Positions 11,042 to 18,694 of a stretch of DNA of 64,000 nt are shown one piece after another. The position numbers and the translations under genes were made by a program. The first letter of the stretch is position 1; each line of letters begins with the position of its first letter. The notes beneath the pieces were generated by a model. The model saw only the letters and a program-made list of their open reading frames with translations. It was not told the origin of the DNA and ran no database searches. Origin of the DNA: Phycisphaerales bacterium (lineage in GTDB: Bacteria > Planctomycetota > Phycisphaerae > Phycisphaerales > UBA1924); assembly GCA_030149165.1 (NCBI GenBank), contig JASBRY010000008.1, positions 186,001 to 250,000 on the forward strand, in the 5' to 3' direction.

Positions 11042-12343
11042 ATGCGCACCACACCGAATTCAGTTTATTTAAGCCGTTCTCTCGCACTTTCTTCTGTCGC
11101 TATTCTGGGGCTGTCGAGCAACGCACAGACCTGCGATCCGACCTTTGCGGCGGAGATTCCGTATGCCGCGGGTGACTCGACGCGGAGTGTGAAGATCGGC
11201 GATGTGAACAACGATGGCGATCCGGATCTCGTCTTTGCCAACTTCGCGGATGATGAAATCGGTGTCATGCTCAACAATGGCGACGGTACATTCGCGCCCC
11301 AGATCCTTTTCGCGACCGGTGATGGTCCGATCGCGGTGACCATCGCGGATGTCAACGGCGACGGTGACATGGACATCGGCGTGTGCAATGCGCTGAGCAG
11401 CAACACAAGCGTTCTGATCAGTAACGGCGGCGGGGCTTTCGCAACCGCGGTCAACTATCCCACTGGATTCTCTCCACGCAGCGTGCGCTTTGGGGATCTG
11501 GATGGAGACAACGACCTCGATATGGTCGTCGCGTTCGACATCGGACTCGGGATGAGCGTGCTGCTCAACAACGGAGATGGGACCTTCGGCACAGAGGTGC
11601 AATACACCGCGGGGAGTCGATCCACCAGTGTTGTGCTCGGTGATGTGGACAGCGATAACGATCTTGATGTCGTCATCGCGAACTTCGACAGCGACGACAT
11701 CAGCGTGCTGCTCAACAATGGGGATGGGACCTTTGCTCCTGAAACACGCTACGGCGTGGGTGATCAGCCCCGCCGTGTGCGACTCGGTGATGTCGATGGG
11801 GACAACGACCTTGATATCGTCGTTGCGAATCAAGCGCCGGACAATGTCAGCGTCTTGCTTAACTTCGGAGACGGCACCTTCCTCGCGAGTTCCTTCTACA
11901 GCGCGGGAACACAACCTCGGAGTATCCAGCTCGGTGACCTCGACGACGACGGTGATCTCGACATCGCAACAGCGAACGGTGGAGGCAGCGCGAGTGTCCT
12001 GCTCAACAACGGCGACGGCACCTACGCCACTGAAATCAACTACACCACTGGAGGTGGATCGGTCGGCATCGACCTCGGCGATCTCGATGGCGATGGCGAT
12101 CTCGATATGGCGGTCTCCAACGAGTTCCGCGATGACACGAGCATCCTCTTCAACGAGTGCGTGATGGTTGAAGCGTGTCCGCCTGACCTCACTGGAGAGG
12201 GCGATCTGAACTTCCTCGATGTCTCGGCGTTCCTCACTGCGTTCGGGAACATGGATCCCATCGCGGACTTTGAGCCTGACGGCAGCTTCAACTTCCTCGA
12301 TGTCTCCGCGTATCTCGCGGCGTTCGGGAAGGGTTGCCCGTAA
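11042..12343 (+). CDS. Secreted VCBS/FG-GAP propeller protein with GC-type dockerin tail
   Basis: 433 aa from the ATG at 11042, which has AAGGGA upstream; an in-frame ATG at 10994 lies before the predicted transcription start. A signal peptide ends near SSNAQ. Seven tandem repeats of about 45-48 residues follow, each with an acidic calcium-loop motif of the type GDVDGDNDLDIVVAN and a SVLLNNGDGTF phrase. These are VCBS/FG-GAP blades and should form a seven-bladed calcium-stabilised propeller. The same two-loop dockerin tail as the upstream gene ends the protein (FGKGCP). The role is probably adhesion or scaffolding at the cell surface. It has its own promoter despite the tandem arrangement. 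Confidence 0.88.
   Translation: MRTTPNSVYLSRSLALSSVAILGLSSNAQTCDPTFAAEIPYAAGDSTRSVKIGDVNNDGDPDLVFANFADDEIGVMLNNGDGTFAPQILFATGDGPIAVTIADVNGDGDMDIGVCNALSSNTSVLISNGGGAFATAVNYPTGFSPRSVRFGDLDGDNDLDMVVAFDIGLGMSVLLNNGDGTFGTEVQYTAGSRSTSVVLGDVDSDNDLDVVIANFDSDDISVLLNNGDGTFAPETRYGVGDQPRRVRLGDVDGDNDLDIVVANQAPDNVSVLLNFGDGTFLASSFYSAGTQPRSIQLGDLDDDGDLDIATANGGGSASVLLNNGDGTYATEINYTTGGGSVGIDLGDLDGDGDLDMAVSNEFRDDTSILFNECVMVEACPPDLTGEGDLNFLDVSAFLTAFGNMDPIADFEPDGSFNFLDVSAYLAAFGKGCP
12176..12337 (+). repeat. Dockerin module, copy 2 of a 162-bp near-identical repeat
   Basis: Partner of 10778-10939, about 93% identical. The propeller parts of the two genes are far less alike, so this tail was recently copied or converted on its own. 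Confidence 0.85.
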
Positions 12344-12361
12344 TCGAGTTCAAATCCTATC

Positions 12362-12406
12362 ATATACCAAACAATTGAGTTGACACCCGATTTTTGTTTG
12401 GTATAT
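12362..12406 (+). promoter_or_regulatory. Large inverted repeat overlapping the DNA polymerase promoter
   Basis: A perfect 13-bp inverted repeat, ATATACCAAACAA at 12362-12374 and its complement at 12394-12406, with centres 32 bp apart (three helical turns). The downstream arm contains most of the -10 box and the -35 box lies in the spacer, so a bound protein would block RNA polymerase. It differs from the known LexA boxes I can recall. A terminator role for the preceding gene is possible, but there are only four Ts after the second arm. Confidence 0.75.
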
Positions 12407-12407
12407 T
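12380..12407 (+). promoter_or_regulatory. Promoter of Y-family polymerase, leaderless
   Basis: TTGACA, 16 bases, TATATT, ending six bases before the ATG at 12414. The predicted transcription start coincides with the start codon. Confidence 0.75.
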
Positions 12408-12413
12408 TTAGGA

Positions 12414-13667
12414 ATGATTCTCTTCCTCGATCTCAACTCGTTCTTCGCGTCTGTCGAGCAGCAGCTTCAGCCCAAGCTTCGGGGTCGTCCTGTCGGGATC
12501 ATCCCCAATGATTGCGACTCAACCTGTTGCATCGCCGCGAGTTATGAAGCGAAGCACTTCGGGGTCAAGACGGGGTGCGGGATCCGCGAAGCGCACGAGC
12601 GCTGTCCCGGCATCACGCTGGTGCTGGCGCGTCCTGACGAGTACATCAAGGCGCATCACAAGATCCTCGAAGCCGTGGACACGATCTATCCAGTCCAAGG
12701 CGTGTACTCGATCGATGAGATGAGCTTCAAACTCACCGGTCCCGATCGCGAGATCGATCGCGCGCGCGAGCTCGCGATGGGGATGAAACGCGCGATCCGT
12801 GAGATCGCTGGAGAATATCTCCGCTGCTCGATCGGGATCGCGCCCAATCGGATGCTCGCCAAAACCGCGTCGAACATGATGAAGCCGGACGGTCTTGTTG
12901 TGATCCAGCGTCACGAGATCCCCGATCGTCTCCACGCCCTCGACATCACGGACTTCCCTGGGATCGCGGACGGCATCCGCAATCGGCTCCATCGCTACGG
13001 CATCCACACGACCAAGCAACTCTGCAGCGCTTCCAAGCAAACGCTCCGCAAAGCATGGGGAGGGGTCCTCGGAGAAGTCTGGTACCACTGGCTCAAAGGC
13101 GACGATCCCCACATCGCGGCGACCAAGCGGCGCAACTGCGGACATCAGCATGTGCTCGCTCCGGAACTCCGCGAAGCGGAGAAAGCACGCTCCGTCGCGA
13201 TCCGTCTCTTGCACAAAGCCGCAGCTCGGATGCGTCACGAGGGGTTCTGGTGCACGAAGCTGACGCTGAACATCAAACCGATCGAGGCGCCGTCGTGGGT
13301 CGCGTATGTGAACCTTGAGCCTTGTCAGGACACGGTGCGATTGCTGCATCATCTGGATCAGTTGTGGAAGTTGCAGCCCCATCCGTTCATCTTCTGTGTT
13401 GGTGTGACGCTTGGTGGATTGGTGCGGGACTCGCAGATCGAGCAGCCGTTGTTCGAGCAGGATCGCAAGCAGACGAATCTGGCGCACACGATGGATCAGA
13501 TCAACCGCAAGCACGGGCACGCGTCGATCTACTACGGCGCGATGCACGAAGGAAAGGACGCGGCCCCTCGGCGCATCCCGTTCGCGAATGTACCTGATCT
13601 GGACCTCCCCGATACGGGCGGGATGGGGGCGTTCAAACAGCCGGCGTTGAAACTGAAGCAGGCGTGA
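12414..13667 (+). CDS. Y-family DNA polymerase (DinB/UmuC-like)
   Basis: Translesion DNA polymerase of 417 aa. The N-terminus FLDLNSFFASVEQ carries the first metal aspartate (D6) and the steric-gate phenylalanine. YSIDEMSF at about residues 98-105 gives the catalytic D101/E102 pair, and the expected fingers motif RPVGIIP lies near residue 25. The little-finger region is present, so the protein looks complete. DinB polymerases bypass damaged bases and are usually damage-induced, which fits the operator-like inverted repeat over the promoter. No imuA/imuB or lexA gene is nearby. The first codon is fixed by homology, so the message has essentially no leader. Whether it is closer to DinB or UmuC/ImuB cannot be settled by eye. 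Confidence 0.9.
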   Translation: MILFLDLNSFFASVEQQLQPKLRGRPVGIIPNDCDSTCCIAASYEAKHFGVKTGCGIREAHERCPGITLVLARPDEYIKAHHKILEAVDTIYPVQGVYSIDEMSFKLTGPDREIDRARELAMGMKRAIREIAGEYLRCSIGIAPNRMLAKTASNMMKPDGLVVIQRHEIPDRLHALDITDFPGIADGIRNRLHRYGIHTTKQLCSASKQTLRKAWGGVLGEVWYHWLKGDDPHIAATKRRNCGHQHVLAPELREAEKARSVAIRLLHKAAARMRHEGFWCTKLTLNIKPIEAPSWVAYVNLEPCQDTVRLLHHLDQLWKLQPHPFIFCVGVTLGGLVRDSQIEQPLFEQDRKQTNLAHTMDQINRKHGHASIYYGAMHEGKDAAPRRIPFANVPDLDLPDTGGMGAFKQPALKLKQA

Positions 13668-13704
13668 GTGCTTCACAAGCTTAGTAATGACAACCGTTTC
13701 AAGA

Positions 13705-15138
13705 TCAATCTCTTAACTTGAGAAGAACATCCCACTCAATTCCTTCAATAGTATCATTGAGGAACCAACTCCACGCTCCTGACAGTTCAAGTGACGCATT
13801 GATCATTGACACAAAATTTGAGCGATCACCACACCCGAGAAGTGGAGAAATTTTCCTGTAATTTTCCGTAGCTTTCATTTTGCTGAACAAAGGCAAATCA
13901 TAGCAGATCGCATGATCCCAAAGCGTTGTAATAGGCACCCAACCTGAGTAAGATGGGACCGCACTCGAAGCATCCCGAATTGACCTAAGAGACAAAAGCA
14001 AATCTGCTTGTATAAGTTTTTCCATCGCAAACCTTGGAGGAAAGCACCGCTGCTTCATGGTGTGAGAAACCAACGAAACTTTCCTAGCTTCGGTAGCAGT
14101 GTTCCGATCAAGATCAATCGAACGAAGTGTTCTCTGAAATTCGCCGAAACTTACCCACTCAAGCATCCCTGTTCGTCGTCTGCCATATTTCTCAGCACAA
14201 AACTCTTCCAACGCGCTGTAATCGATTGCTTCCTCTTGAGAAGCCGCAAAATACAGTATGAGCTCTTGCATAAAAAACCGAGCTGCATCAAAATCCGTCG
14301 AACTCAAAGACTCCCGAGATAGAAGTTCGTTAGAAACCAAATCGCACACAGACATCATCATTCTTGATGCCAAATGTTCGAGTTCATGATTTGTAGCGGT
14401 TAAAAATACATCTGCCAGTATGTTTTTAGTCTCATTTGTAGACTGAATCGCATCGAAAATTTCATTGTGATCCGCAGATGGTCTTTTTAAGGAGACTACA
14501 TACTCAGCGATCTCGTCAGACAGGGCACGCGATGTGCCTTCATAGGCTTGATTGTAATCTTGAATTTGATTCTTCAACCTTCTGGCAGTCACCATTAATG
14601 ATCCAGAAGGCGATTCACTATTGAACAAAAAAGCTGGCGGAGAGCCTAACTTTGGCTTCGGACGAGCAGGCCTGGAATACAAGTCCCGGAGCAACTCTTC
14701 AAATTTTGCTGAGTACTTTGATGGATCTGTGAAATCAATATAAAAACGAGACTTGAGATAAACCGGAACAGTCGCAGCTCCATCGCCCCCAACTTCGAAG
14801 ACCAATGGTAAAAATTTGGTTTCGGTTGCTTTCCCATAAAGCTGAGGAGAGATGATTTGCGATTCCGCACCGACGCCACCCTTTCGATCGTCTGCTTTTT
14901 CTGCGTAGTGTTTATCGCAAACCATTAACACTTTATGAGTATCTGAGCTAACAACATTCTCTTCCATGAAGTGATAAATGTCCTGACCTTTATGCAGATC
15001 CCATTCATCAAAAACTACATCTACTCCACATGACACAAGCTCTTCACAAAGATTCCGTACCCAATCGCAAACGGCGGGGTTTGCCTGGCAATAAGAAACA
15101 AACACTTTTGGCTTGACCAAGTCCTTAGGTATATCCAC
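13705..15138 (-). CDS. SEFIR/TIR-domain protein, candidate antiphage effector
   Basis: 477 aa. Residues 10-150 are a SEFIR (TIR-like) domain: KVFVSYCQANPAVCDWVRNL, then VVFDEWDLHKGQD, HKVLMVCDKHYAEKADD, and KGGVGAESQIISPQLY, which holds a candidate catalytic glutamate (E92). Bacterial TIR/SEFIR proteins are often NAD-degrading or signalling parts of phage-defence systems. Residues 170-477 are mostly helical and unrecognised; they may sense infection or oligomerise. The coding DNA is much richer in A and T than its neighbours, and the codon use differs, so the gene was probably acquired. Start: GTG with CAGGAG five bases upstream. No partner gene is adjacent; flanking genes are a Y-family polymerase (convergent) and an M29 peptidase. 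Confidence 0.85.
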   Translation of the reverse strand: MDIPKDLVKPKVFVSYCQANPAVCDWVRNLCEELVSCGVDVVFDEWDLHKGQDIYHFMEENVVSSDTHKVLMVCDKHYAEKADDRKGGVGAESQIISPQLYGKATETKFLPLVFEVGGDGAATVPVYLKSRFYIDFTDPSKYSAKFEELLRDLYSRPARPKPKLGSPPAFLFNSESPSGSLMVTARRLKNQIQDYNQAYEGTSRALSDEIAEYVVSLKRPSADHNEIFDAIQSTNETKNILADVFLTATNHELEHLASRMMMSVCDLVSNELLSRESLSSTDFDAARFFMQELILYFAASQEEAIDYSALEEFCAEKYGRRRTGMLEWVSFGEFQRTLRSIDLDRNTATEARKVSLVSHTMKQRCFPPRFAMEKLIQADLLLSLRSIRDASSAVPSYSGWVPITTLWDHAICYDLPLFSKMKATENYRKISPLLGCGDRSNFVSMINASLELSGAWSWFLNDTIEGIEWDVLLKLRD

Positions 15139-15220
15139 AGCTACTCCTGCACTTCATAATATCAAGAGCATATTAGGCAAATGCTGTTGGCACAATGACC
15201 AAATCTGTAACCCTGCGTAG

Positions 15221-16363
15221 TCACTCATTCCCCGGCCAATCCGGATTCAGGAACTTACCGTCTTTGTGGATCACTTCGCCGTCCGCGAGGATCTCGCCGC
15301 CTGCTCTCAGGTCGCAGACCATGTCCCAGTGCAGCGCGGACTCGTTGGTTGATCCCGACTCTGGGTACCCCATCCCGACCGCGGCGTGGAAGGTGCCTCC
15401 GATCTTCTCGTCAAAGAGCGTGTTCTTGGTGAACTCCTTGATCGAGTAGTTGGTCCCGATCGCGATCTCTCCCATGTTGCGAGCGCCCTCGTCCTGATCG
15501 AGCATCGCAAACAGGAACTCCTCGTTCTTCTTCGCGCTCGCGTCCACGACTCGGTTGTCCTTGAAGACCAATCGGACGCCCTCGACTTCTCTGCCGTTGT
15601 ACACAGCGGGGAAGGTGTAGTTGACATGACCGTTCGCGTTTTGAGGGCCGCAGAAGACCTCGCCGTCTGGGAAGTTCTCGCCTCCGGAGCAGTTGATCCA
15701 GATGGATTTACTCTTGTCCACATCAACCTTCAGGTCCGTCCCGTCGTGGCCGTCCTTTGCAGGCGCTTTGAAGTGCAGCTCGTCCTTGGTCTGGAGGAAG
15801 TCGCAGACGCGTTGTTGACGGATGTGGATCTCTTCCCACGCCGCGACGGGATCGGGGAGGTGCAGGAGTCCCGCTTCGAAAACAAACTTCTCGTACTGCG
15901 CGAGCGACATTTCCGCGTCCTGCGCCGATGCGAGTGTCGGGAAGAGCGTCCCGCACCAGCGCAGTTCGCCGTCCGCGGCTCGTTTGAGGAACTTGTCCAT
16001 GATGGGGCCGTTGGCGACGCGTTTCATCGCGAGTTTCTTCGCATCGACGCGTGAGAGCGACTTGGTGTTGACATCGGCCCACAGTCCGATGTTCACATCG
16101 ACCGTTTCGGTGAGGTACATGTCCACTGGGTTGAGGAACATGAGTTGTTCGTCGCTGCCGTGCTCGTAGAGCAGGTCCGCGAGGGTGGAGTTGCGCATCG
16201 ACCAGAAGGGGTGACCTCCGGCACGCAGAACGGCGGCATAGGTCGCTTCGATCATCGGCATCGCGACGGGATCGGCGGCGATCGAGACGAGATCGCCCTT
16301 CTTGACTTTCGTGGAGTAACGAACAATCACATCAGCGAGTTTGTCGAGTCGTTGGTCGCGCAT
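15221..16363 (-). CDS. M29-family aminopeptidase
   Basis: Metallo-aminopeptidase of the thermophilic M29 (AmpS/AP-T) family, 380 aa. It removes N-terminal residues from peptides in the cytoplasm using two metal ions. The metal-site regions are visible in order: GGENFPDGEVFCGP (Glu), GEIAIGTNYSI (Glu), FHAAVGMGYPES (His), and ALHWDMVCDL (His and Asp). The N-terminus MRDQRLDKLADVIVRYSTKV matches family starts. I chose the ATG at 16363 because GAGAGGATC precedes it; a longer frame from 16411 lacks a ribosome site. Probably a single-gene unit, divergent from the Skp-like gene. Confidence 0.92.
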   Translation of the reverse strand: MRDQRLDKLADVIVRYSTKVKKGDLVSIAADPVAMPMIEATYAAVLRAGGHPFWSMRNSTLADLLYEHGSDEQLMFLNPVDMYLTETVDVNIGLWADVNTKSLSRVDAKKLAMKRVANGPIMDKFLKRAADGELRWCGTLFPTLASAQDAEMSLAQYEKFVFEAGLLHLPDPVAAWEEIHIRQQRVCDFLQTKDELHFKAPAKDGHDGTDLKVDVDKSKSIWINCSGGENFPDGEVFCGPQNANGHVNYTFPAVYNGREVEGVRLVFKDNRVVDASAKKNEEFLFAMLDQDEGARNMGEIAIGTNYSIKEFTKNTLFDEKIGGTFHAAVGMGYPESGSTNESALHWDMVCDLRAGGEILADGEVIHKDGKFLNPDWPGNE

Positions 16364-16504
16364 TGCGGATCCTCTCAATATGCGTTTATTGGGGTATATA
16401 ACGGAATTCAAGCGTAGGGGCGTATGAACACCGCCGCATCGGGTGCGTACAGTTGTGGTCCATATTCACACGAAACCACCACGAACCTCCAAACGGAGCA
16501 TCCC

Positions 16505-17233
16505 ATGACTTCCAATCGTTCATTCTCATTCGCGATCATCCTCGGCGCGTTCATCGTCGCGGGAGCACTCATCGCGCGTCCCGCCGTAGGCACCAAGACC
16601 ACTTCCATCGGACAGGGCGACATCGGCGTCGTCGATGTCTACAGCTTGGTCGATATCCTCATCATGTCCGAGGAAGCGAGCCAGCAACGCAGTGACTTTG
16701 AAGCTCAGAGCAACGCAACCATCAGTGAGTACGAGCAGCGCCTCATCGGCATCCAGACACAAATGTCGACGATGACCCAAGACGATCCAAACTCTGGTCA
16801 GCTCTACGCGCAGTACCAGCAAGTCACGCAGCAGATCCAGCAAGCAACGAACCAGATCAATGAAGGCTACCAGGTCCTGCTCGCAAATCAGATTGCGGAT
16901 GCGTACAAGACCATCCACGCGGCGGTCAATGAGATTGCTGGCGACCAAGGATACACCTTCGTGCTCGCGACGCGTCGCGGCGCGGACCTCGTTCAGACCT
17001 CATCGCTGACTGGCGTGACGCAAGAGATCCTCGCCCGTCCGCTCGTCACCCCACCTGAAGCGGTGGACATGACCGAAGCCGTCCGGATCCACCTGGGACT
17101 CCCGACACTCGAAGAGATCACTGCAGAAGCGGAAGCGGCACAAGCCGCGACTGAAGCGGCAGCGGCTCAAGAGCAAGCTGAAGAACAAGAAGCAGTTGAA
17201 CCAACTCCGGCGACCGAGATCACCGACGAATAA
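16505..17233 (+). CDS. Skp/OmpH-family periplasmic chaperone
   Basis: 242 aa from the ATG at 16505, which is preceded by CGGAG; the upstream in-frame ATG at 16424 lacks one. Residues 1-25 are a signal or signal anchor (FAIILGAFIVAGALIARP). IGVVDVYSLVDILIMSEEA resembles the first beta strand of OmpH/Skp proteins, followed by a long glutamine-rich coiled coil (QYQQVTQQIQQATNQINEGY) and then the return strand YTFVLATRRGADLVQTSS. Skp-type proteins hold unfolded outer-membrane proteins in the periplasm. The C-terminal 45 residues are an alanine/glutamate-rich tail not typical of Skp. The terminator lies inside the convergent neighbour gene. Confidence 0.8.
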   Translation: MTSNRSFSFAIILGAFIVAGALIARPAVGTKTTSIGQGDIGVVDVYSLVDILIMSEEASQQRSDFEAQSNATISEYEQRLIGIQTQMSTMTQDDPNSGQLYAQYQQVTQQIQQATNQINEGYQVLLANQIADAYKTIHAAVNEIAGDQGYTFVLATRRGADLVQTSSLTGVTQEILARPLVTPPEAVDMTEAVRIHLGLPTLEEITAEAEAAQAATEAAAAQEQAEEQEAVEPTPATEITDE

Positions 17234-17244
17234 ATCACTCGTCG

Positions 17245-18672
17245 TTAATCAATATCCCCAAGCACCTCGAGCATCGGCCCGAGGTGTTTTTCATAGTTCT
17301 TCCAGCGTGCTCGGCTCGTCTTGTACAACGGCTGACGCACCTGTCCCGCGCTCGCGGTGTGCACGGAGGACTTGCTCTTGTGGTGCTCGAGACACGCTTT
17401 GTTGAACTCCAGACCGATGTGGTCGAGCATCGCACGCACGCGCGTTTCAGGTTCAGCGGTCAGTTCCTCGTAACGCGATTCGAAGATCTCGATCCCCATC
17501 GACTCCCAGTGTTCGATCGTCTTGAGGTATCCAAGATATTGCTGAGCACACGCTTTGAGATCGTTGGCGTACTGGAGCGCCGGACCGAAACGCTGGAAGT
17601 AGATCGAGAGACAGGTATCACGCGCGCTGCGTCGGCAGTGGACGATGCTCGCGCCTGGGAGCATTCTTGTGATCGGTCCAAGGAACAGGTAGTTCTCAGG
17701 CATCTTGTCTACTACGCGGAGGATCTTCTTGCTTGGGTATGCTTTCTCAAGAGACTTGAGATACTGCTGTCCGCCGGCTTTGAGGATTTCATTGGACAAG
17801 TCATCGGGACCTTTAGAGCCGAGGATCGAGTTGATCACCGGTGATTCACCGACCCCTCCGGCTTGAGGGTGAGACGCGATGACCTGCTCGGTCAGCGTCG
17901 TTCCCGAACGAGGCATACCGACGACGAGCACCACACGCGAGCCGTCGTTGGGTTGGATATCGAACCCTTCTACAGCGTCCTTGGGCCAACGGCTGATGTG
18001 AAGGTCAAAGTCGACCGCCGTGCCGGGATCGGTCATCTTGTTCGCGGTATCAAATGCTTTGAATGCATCGTCGTACTCACCAACCGAATCGAGCAGGTGT
18101 CCGAGCGAATACAGCAGCTCGCTTCTGCGGACGCGTTCCATGTTTGGGTTTTCGAGTGACTCACGGATCAGATCGATCGCTGGACCTTGTTTTTTAAGTT
18201 CGCGCGCGAGTGTGCCGTAGATCATGACGATCGATGGATCTTTGGAGAGTTCGAGTGCACGCTCGACGATCTCCATCGCTTTGGGGGACTGTCCTCGCGC
18301 TTGGAGCACGCGTGCTTTGAGCGCTACAGCTCGCCCGTTTGCAGGGTTCATATCGAGGACCTTGTCGAGTGCTCGGTGCGCATCGCCGACCCGATCCATC
18401 CGGCGATAAATCATTGCGAGGTCGCACAGCGTATCGGGTTCACCTGGATTGAGTTTGGACGCGAACTCGAGGTGGCGCAGCGCTTCGGTGTGGTTATCGA
18501 AGAGCATCAGCGCGTATCCCAGCATCCGGAGCACCATCGCATCACGCGGTGTCTTTTCGAGTTGTTCGCGCAAGAGACCGATCGCGGTCTGGAACTCATT
18601 GGCCGCGAGCAGCGTTCGTGCGCGCTGGACAATGCTCCTTGTATCGACCCCTGATCCGCTGCCGTTGATCAT
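17245..18672 (-). CDS. TPR-sulfotransferase fusion, paralogue 1
   Basis: 475 aa, cytoplasmic. Residues 10-215 are TPR repeats. The C-terminal half is a sulfotransferase (Sulfotransfer_3 type) with the 5'-phosphosulfate loop VVLVVGMPRSGTTLTEQ at about residues 247-263 and the 3'-phosphate region IVHCRRSARDTCLSIYFQRF. The end, QVRQPLYKTSRARWKNYEKH, is shared with paralogues 2 and 3. Such enzymes move sulfate from PAPS to sugars, proteins or small molecules; the TPR part may present the acceptor. The start has AAGGGAG seven bases upstream and a TATAAA box about 27 bases upstream. Paralogue 2 lies 22 bases before it, so the two may form one unit. Confidence 0.88.
   Translation of the reverse strand: MINGSGSGVDTRSIVQRARTLLAANEFQTAIGLLREQLEKTPRDAMVLRMLGYALMLFDNHTEALRHLEFASKLNPGEPDTLCDLAMIYRRMDRVGDAHRALDKVLDMNPANGRAVALKARVLQARGQSPKAMEIVERALELSKDPSIVMIYGTLARELKKQGPAIDLIRESLENPNMERVRRSELLYSLGHLLDSVGEYDDAFKAFDTANKMTDPGTAVDFDLHISRWPKDAVEGFDIQPNDGSRVVLVVGMPRSGTTLTEQVIASHPQAGGVGESPVINSILGSKGPDDLSNEILKAGGQQYLKSLEKAYPSKKILRVVDKMPENYLFLGPITRMLPGASIVHCRRSARDTCLSIYFQRFGPALQYANDLKACAQQYLGYLKTIEHWESMGIEIFESRYEELTAEPETRVRAMLDHIGLEFNKACLEHHKSKSSVHTASAGQVRQPLYKTSRARWKNYEKHLGPMLEVLGDID
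17263..17291 (+). terminator. Terminator of Skp-like gene, inside the convergent gene
   Basis: CACCTCG, ten-base loop, CGAGGTG, then TTTTT on the plus strand. It lies within the last codons of the minus-strand sulfotransferase gene, so the same bases encode its C-terminus. Confidence 0.75.
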
Positions 18673-18694
18673 CGTTGCACTCCCTTACCCGACT

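Noticed and set aside
11069-11914. Minus-strand frame of 281 codons opposite the VCBS gene
   Set aside because: Its repeats are the complement of the calcium-loop repeats, so it is a shadow of a repetitive gene.
12344-12362. GTTCAAATCC, like a tRNA T-loop
   Set aside because: No pairing T stem, acceptor stem or anticodon arm can be drawn around it.
12519-13676. A 385-codon minus-strand frame opposite the DNA polymerase
   Set aside because: The polymerase carries catalytic motifs; the other frame has none and no ribosome site.
13670-15220. Direct repeats (target-site duplication) around the SEFIR gene
   Set aside because: Only a six-base chance match (AATGAC) was found; no integrase or att-like site.
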